Positions 58,741-64,000 of a stretch of 64,000 bases of DNA are shown here, piece after piece. Where the stretch lies: positions 124,001 to 188,000 of the forward strand of contig WEDG01001497.1 of NCBI GenBank assembly GCA_017591395.1, given 5' to 3'. This DNA is from Schistocephalus solidus (lineage: Eukaryota > Platyhelminthes > Cestoda > Diphyllobothriidea > Diphyllobothriidae). Numbering within the stretch: position 1 is the stretch's first letter; each line of letters starts with the position of its first letter. The position numbers were made by a program, and so were the translations under genes. The notes under the pieces were generated by a model. The model saw only the letters and a program-made list of their open reading frames with translations, was not told the DNA's origin and did no database searches.

Positions 58741-61149
58741 TTGTCGTCGTCGTCATCAGTTTCAGAATGGCTACCGGGCCGTGGTCTTAAAGTACTTGGA
58801 TCTATGGAAGGCAGGTTCACTGTTCCACAAATGGCTCCGTGGGTGGCATTAAATAGGACTTTATGCAAAATGAAACGCATAGGCTGGAAACCTATGTAAT
58901 TTATAGGAGCTATACCACCAGAAGCCCGGACGGAAAGGGAGGGTCACAAATCATTCAGAGCCCTTCGCCCTACTTTCTGCAAACCGCACATCCGCTCCGA
59001 TATAGGCGAGATGTGGCTACGGTAAATGTCATGAGACCCCTTGCCCCCAAGCTGCCATAACCTGTGCGCGCCTGCCTGGCTGATCCGTATTCTTGCGCAG
59101 CTAGCGAACTGTCTCCCATCCGGGTTAGCTGGCTACGTGCTTGGAGGGGGGGGGGGTGGAGTTCTGCGCGGGGAGGGCTGGGGGCGGGGAACGGATGGCA
59201 TGCCTGCTTTCTCTGCTCGGTCCTCGTTCTGTGTGTACAATTTCAAATTTATTTGTTACATGCGCATGCGGCAGGGCCACAGCGGCACCCCGAATGATGG
59301 CACGGGTGAGTCAATGAGACACGCGCATCCGTTTGCGGACATCAAGAGAAGGACAGCTACACTGGTTCTGTGGAACACCACTTGTGTTGTCTTGGCTGGC
59401 ACAGATTGCCTCGCGAGCCACAGGACAGGTTCTTACATGGTAAAATGGGTTGCCGATGACTACAACGTCATTGAACGTGTTTCGAGCGTAGGCTCACTGG
59501 CAACTCGACAGTGTAAACCGAGTTGGAATTAATGTGACAGCAAGGAGATGAACAGTGGTCAAGTTCAAAGACATTAGCACAACTAAAAAACGAGATCTGT
59601 CAGGTAGAACAGAAATGTATACCTGATATTTGGTCAACTCTCCGTTTTCAGGTCCCTTGTTAAGCGTTCAACGCCACCTTCAGATTTTTGCGACCCGTAA
59701 ATAAGCTCCCCCAGGAGCCTACCCAATGCGAACGGCTCAACGTGTTTTCCTCTTTGCAAGCCTTAGTCGACTGAATGCATGGGTGATAGAAATAAATCAC
59801 CAGTGTCATTTCGGGTTTCTCCACGCCACCTAGCATTGTAAGAACCCACCGCTACATTTATATACCGGTGCGATCGATAGTCTTAACAAAGCCCAGTCAG
59901 TCGTACTACCATAGATGCCAATATAAGCTTGTCCGTTGGTTTCACGGAAGGTGCTGCGTTGAAAAAAATTGATTTGCTCGGCCGGAGGGGTGGGGTTACT
60001 GTCAGTGTCACCAACGGCTATTTACACGCACCTGAAAACTAAACTGAAGCCCATTTATGCCCTACCTGACTTTGTTCTTGCTTGCAGTTCGTAGAATGAC
60101 ATTAAAAAGCATGGGTCACCCGTCAGTTAACTTCTCATTGATACTCGAAGGAGTCAGAACTTTGCGGGATTCAGAATAGTATTTCACTCAGTTTATGTAT
60201 TTGCCTACTGATCCACCTTCACACTTTTCTGTGCACCGGATATGCGTTAACCTCTTCTTTCAGTTAACTCGATAAGAAAAGTCATTTAAATAAAAGTTAC
60301 GCTACAAATAACCTTAATTATACTGTCCTCTCTCTCAAATCCGTGTCCAAAGGGTCACTGCCTACGTGGTGCGGTTCCCTGAATTAGTCGGTCTACCTGG
60401 TCCAAATTGAAGAAGCCATTCCAGTAACTGTCTTGCGGAAAGATTCCCAAGCTTTTAGGGAAAATACCCTCGGCCCTCATCCCTTCTTAGCCGGCGATTT
60501 AATTTGGATAGCGCATCGAACTCGCTTCGATGTTACTTGGGCTTCCCAGAGCGCATAATGATGGTGATCGGAGGTGCGGACAAGATGTTTTAAGGACCGC
60601 CTTGGATGAATGTGACCAAAGAGGACGTTTGCGGGCTTGCTTGCAGCATCAGCCTTCGCGAAAAACGGTGAAAACAGTAGTTTGTTAGAGCGCATGCGTA
60701 AAGGTGAAAGAACATGGGAAAAAAAGGGCGAATGGGGACGACCTAAATCGCTTTCTGCTCACTGAAATTAAGCCAGAGGAGAAAACGGGATAGAGGAAGA
60801 AAGGCATACCGTTAACCTATACCTAAAATTTCCTTTTCCGTATCATTACGCTTTTGTGTTAGCTGGTTCTGATGAGTTCCGTCGCAACGGTGAAGTGAAA
60901 ACTTCAAACTTATTGTAGAGTCAAGGAAAGGAAAGACGTCTTTTGTCAAAGCAGTTCATACCGTTTGACTACCAATTGTTCAGAATGCCCAGCACTAAAA
61001 CCAACTTTGTGGGCTACTCCTTGACATTCGAACAACGTTCAGCAGCTTGAATATCAATGAGGATGCTCAAGATTCAATCACAAATTCACACGAACTCACA
61101 AATTTACCCTAATCTGCCACCCCCGGTTCTGATTGCAAAGTGCTCAGTA
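58741..61149. other. Spacer with CpG- and G-rich stretch at 59040-59300
   Basis: The stretch has a G run (59146-59156), a GC-box-like GGGGGCGGGGAACG near 59180 and an NRF1-like CATGCGCATGCGGC near 59260. A 163-codon plus-strand frame (59041-59532) crosses it but has no recognisable domain. Promoter-like composition is the most that can be said. The rest is ordinary spacer. Confidence 0.35.
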
Positions 61150-61262
61150 GGCAAAACACTGGGTGCAGACACCGGGTTCGTTGGGAGGCTAAGTGGTGCC
61201 CATGACGGGTACGGCAGAAAATGGTCGCATCAGTCTCCCTTGTCTTTTTCCACATTGCTTTT
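61150..61262 (+). repeat. SINE A scrap
   Basis: CACCGGGTTCGTTGGGAGGC, CATGACGGGTACGGCAGAAA, ATGGTCGCATCAGTCTCCCT and TGTCTTTTTCCACATTGC fall in SINE A order but are heavily diverged, with an internal deletion. Confidence 0.45.
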
Positions 61263-64000
61263 ACCGTTTTAAGAACAAGTGACTATGCGTCAGGCTACAG
61301 GGCAACCAATGAGGGACGAAATACAAAGCTGAGGGAACTTATTCGTGCAGTAAGACCGCTAAAACAACATTTTTTAACGTGAGAACGCGAATACACATGA
61401 AAATACAGCCATCTAAAACCTTTGATTAGGACCGTTTGTCTTCAACCTGATGCTAAATGCCCGTCTTCCCAGGTTGACTGGTATCTCCAACCGTGAATGA
61501 AAACACGCGTGTCTGTGAACCACTTTTAACGCATTTAATGGTCAATCAAATGAATCTACTTACATGCCGAACACATGAGTAACTACTCGAATTAAGCACA
61601 GAAGGAAATGGCCCTACATTCGGTGCCTATACTTTATAAAAAGTCAACCGTACACATTAGAGGGAATGAATGAGAAAGAGGTAGAGATAGAGACCTCGTA
61701 GATTTCCAGCGAGGACTCTACGCAAGGATGCTACTTCGATCAGGACTGGTCGCTCCATAAAAAGCAGGGAAGAGCCATCAGCTGAATGGATACTTTAGGA
61801 CAGACTCTGCGCTATCCGCGCAGCCAAGATTAAAAAGTGCTCATTCGCCATCGCTACCACCTCCTCGCTATTCGCGCATTCATGAGAAATTACCGCGAAC
61901 TCACGCACGCCTTCTTTTCAAAGGCGTCAGTAGCAAAAGCAGCACTGCCGTGGCCGCCGACTAGCTAGCTCATCGCGACTGTGGTGGTGGAGGCAGCAAC
62001 AGCGTGTCGGAGCCCGCGACCGTCGCTCGGGCTCTCGCCCACAGACGCCTGTTTTTCTTCGCGGGGGGCGGCGGGTGGGGGGACACGGACTCTAACACGC
62101 GTGCTCGTCCACGTGCCCGACGTTGTGACGCGGTGACAACAACTCCAACCGGTGTGGCTTGTACGCGCATGGACGACGCCTGACAGGATGCTGCTGCTGC
62201 TGCTGCTATCAGAGCAACGTCAAAAAGCACATGCATTTATCGTACTCCGCCCTGCCCCAAACTAGAATTGCCGTCGTGGCAACAATAGAGACACCCTTCT
62301 AACCAAACGGCCATCGCTTGTGTCTGTACTGTCGGCCGCAGGCTCATCCTGATGGTGAAATTTCCGTATAGTTGTTTTTACACCACTCACTAGAGCTGGC
62401 TGGCAAGGCGAAAAGGACAAGTGAATGACTGGTAGGCCTGCTGTCACTGGCGCGTACAGCGGGGGGTGGGGGCCGTCAGCCCGAGGAATCTCGTCAGCCG
62501 CGAAGCTGCAAGCCCCCTCTTCAGGTGAGAGTGCTCGCTGGGGTGCAAATGGGCATGAGCGTCCTCGTGCACCTGAAATCGCATTGTTCTCTCGCATACC
62601 TCTCGCCAATTTAGCTTGCCTACTACTTGATCCATAAAAGCCTGAGTAATTGAGCGTGTAAATTCTGGCGGCGACCAAACGAGCTACCACGCTTTAAGCG
62701 CATAAAGACGCAGAGTTAGGCGAAGAATGAATTGCAATAAGTAAACTTCCTACTCCCCCTTCAAATGTTGGAGAGATTGCGTAAAGAAAGGTGGCGGAAT
62801 AATCAGTTTAAACCGTAAACTAATCTAGTCCCATGAGAAAACTCACCACAAAACTTAACATTTCTTAGGGTAGCATGAAAAAAACAGGAAATTAGATGAG
62901 GGGATCACATTTTTCCGCTTTTACGTTAGGGAACCCACCGATTTGAAAGATTCAAGTGAAATCGAATGGTCGTACAACTCAATTTATTTTCCCAAGCCCA
63001 TTAAATGTTCCTCATGTCATTCGTACCTTGCTCTATGGTAGGCACGAATGCAAATGGAGGCCCTAATTACGGGCTGTTTGACCTACTTTAAAGGCTTTAA
63101 CCCGATGGCCTCGAAATCACAAGGGCTTTCAGTTGTTGAAAAGGAAGTGTCTAGAAAGTTTTATAAGGAGCTTGACTGTTTAGAAATATGGACCGAATGG
63201 CAGTATCGCGTTTATTTAAATGGCGAATGAGCTGCAAGAACAGGAGGACTCATTTCAAGCTTGGAAGAGACCTCAGTAACTTCCGAGCAAACTCTAGGTA
63301 ACTCAGAATTAGCCGGACATGTACAGACTGGATTTTCCAGCTGTAAACTTCAGTCCCGATCGAAAACTCAGTCAGAGACCTGTGATAAGTTAACTGGAGA
63401 AGCAACGCCGCCAAGGCCGCAGATAGCACAAGAGGTTCAGAACCAGATGAAGATCTGGAGAAAGATGAATGGATGAATTCGATCTGCTAGCATACGTTCA
63501 CATTCCTCAGTCCATACACATTTAAGGGACTTTCCAGGCTAAACCGAGAGAATTATGAGGAAACCAGTAGGTCAAAGTCTCCTGACAGGCAGTTTTGCTA
63601 AAATGAGGAATCACTGAAATTATCTTTCTCAGCTTATTTACCTCCATAAGTACATTTTGGCTGCCAATTACCAAGTGCTTCGCTGCCGTGAATAAGGAGA
63701 AAAACTGAGTGAAATCTCCAGAACAGTATCTAGCACGGGAGAATTTTGGCAAAACTGCATATGCACTTAGAGAGAATTTCAGTAGCCAGCATCTGTACTG
63801 TGAAATGTCAGACCTTTGTGGCTTTTTTTCTGCAGAAATAAATTAGTAACTGGGATAAAATCAGTCCAATTGAAGGTTTAGAGGTGTAGACTTAAAATTG
63901 AAATGTATATTTTGGCCGACCTCTATCAGCCACAGCAGGGTACGCGCGTAATATTCATTATCTTGCCAACGGTCAGCAAGTACTATATATAGGGGTTACT
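61263..64000. other. Spacer with CpG-rich stretch at 61930-62560
   Basis: CpG-dense sequence on both strands includes a G-rich run near 62060-62080 and a CTG run at 62190-62207. Overlapping frames occur (61970-62236, 62262-62690, 62425-62637) without known domains. It could be the 5' region of a gene reading in either direction. The final kilobase has 60-76-codon frames that I cannot support. Confidence 0.35.

Noticed and set aside
59041..59532. A 163-codon plus-strand frame
   Set aside because: It crosses a G run and GC-rich sequence where stop codons are rare by composition. No domain, leader or membrane segment was recognised.

Overview
The window looks like gene-poor, repeat-rich nuclear DNA from a eukaryote, most likely a flatworm and probably a tapeworm of the diphyllobothriid kind. 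It has one convincing protein-coding region in 64 kb, no operons, AT-rich spacer DNA, many microsatellites, tRNA-derived SINEs, MITE-like elements and a dead Merlin-type transposase. The lineage is inferred from overall character and the style of the repeats. I could not test it by search.

The only gene I can defend is on the minus strand at 24517-27345, with its frame open upstream to 27489. It encodes a single-pass membrane protein with about five leucine-rich repeats, a cysteine-flanked LRR C-terminal cap, one immunoglobulin-like domain, a transmembrane helix and a long Ser/Pro/Gln-rich cytoplasmic tail containing a YDVP motif. This is the domain order of Kekkon-like LRR-Ig neuronal or adhesion receptors. 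Its 5' end is unresolved: the open frame has no ATG, so an upstream exon or a frame error must supply the start. A candidate poly(A) signal lies about 170 bases past the stop.

The rest is mainly mobile-element sequence. SINE A is a tRNA-derived family of about 285 bp, with full-length copies at 2029-2309 (minus) and 50905-51190 (plus), several partial copies, and head-to-head inverted pairs near 38.9, 50.9 and 57.3 kb. SINE B is a second tRNA-like family at 29.4, 33.5 and 33.7 kb. Family T is a MITE-like family of about 330-370 bp with internal telomere-like TTAGGG/CCCTAA degenerate tracts; the best copies are 35218-35543 and 37243-37609. Family D is an AT-rich element of about 700-770 bp with inverted ends (7813-8511 and 20253-21019). 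Family C is GC-richer (4.3-5.1 kb and 18.1 kb).

The most striking block is 42.8-44.7 kb. A Merlin/ISXO2-type transposase relic (stops, frameshift, two altered catalytic positions) is followed by a SINE A copy and then by a foldback palindrome of about 740 bp with arms of about 360 bp. Further on, 58097-58740 is a nearly pure ATC/GAT trinucleotide array of about 640 bp. CpG-rich stretches near 38.0, 50.4, 59.1 and 62.1 kb could be promoter or first-exon regions of genes whose exons I cannot identify.
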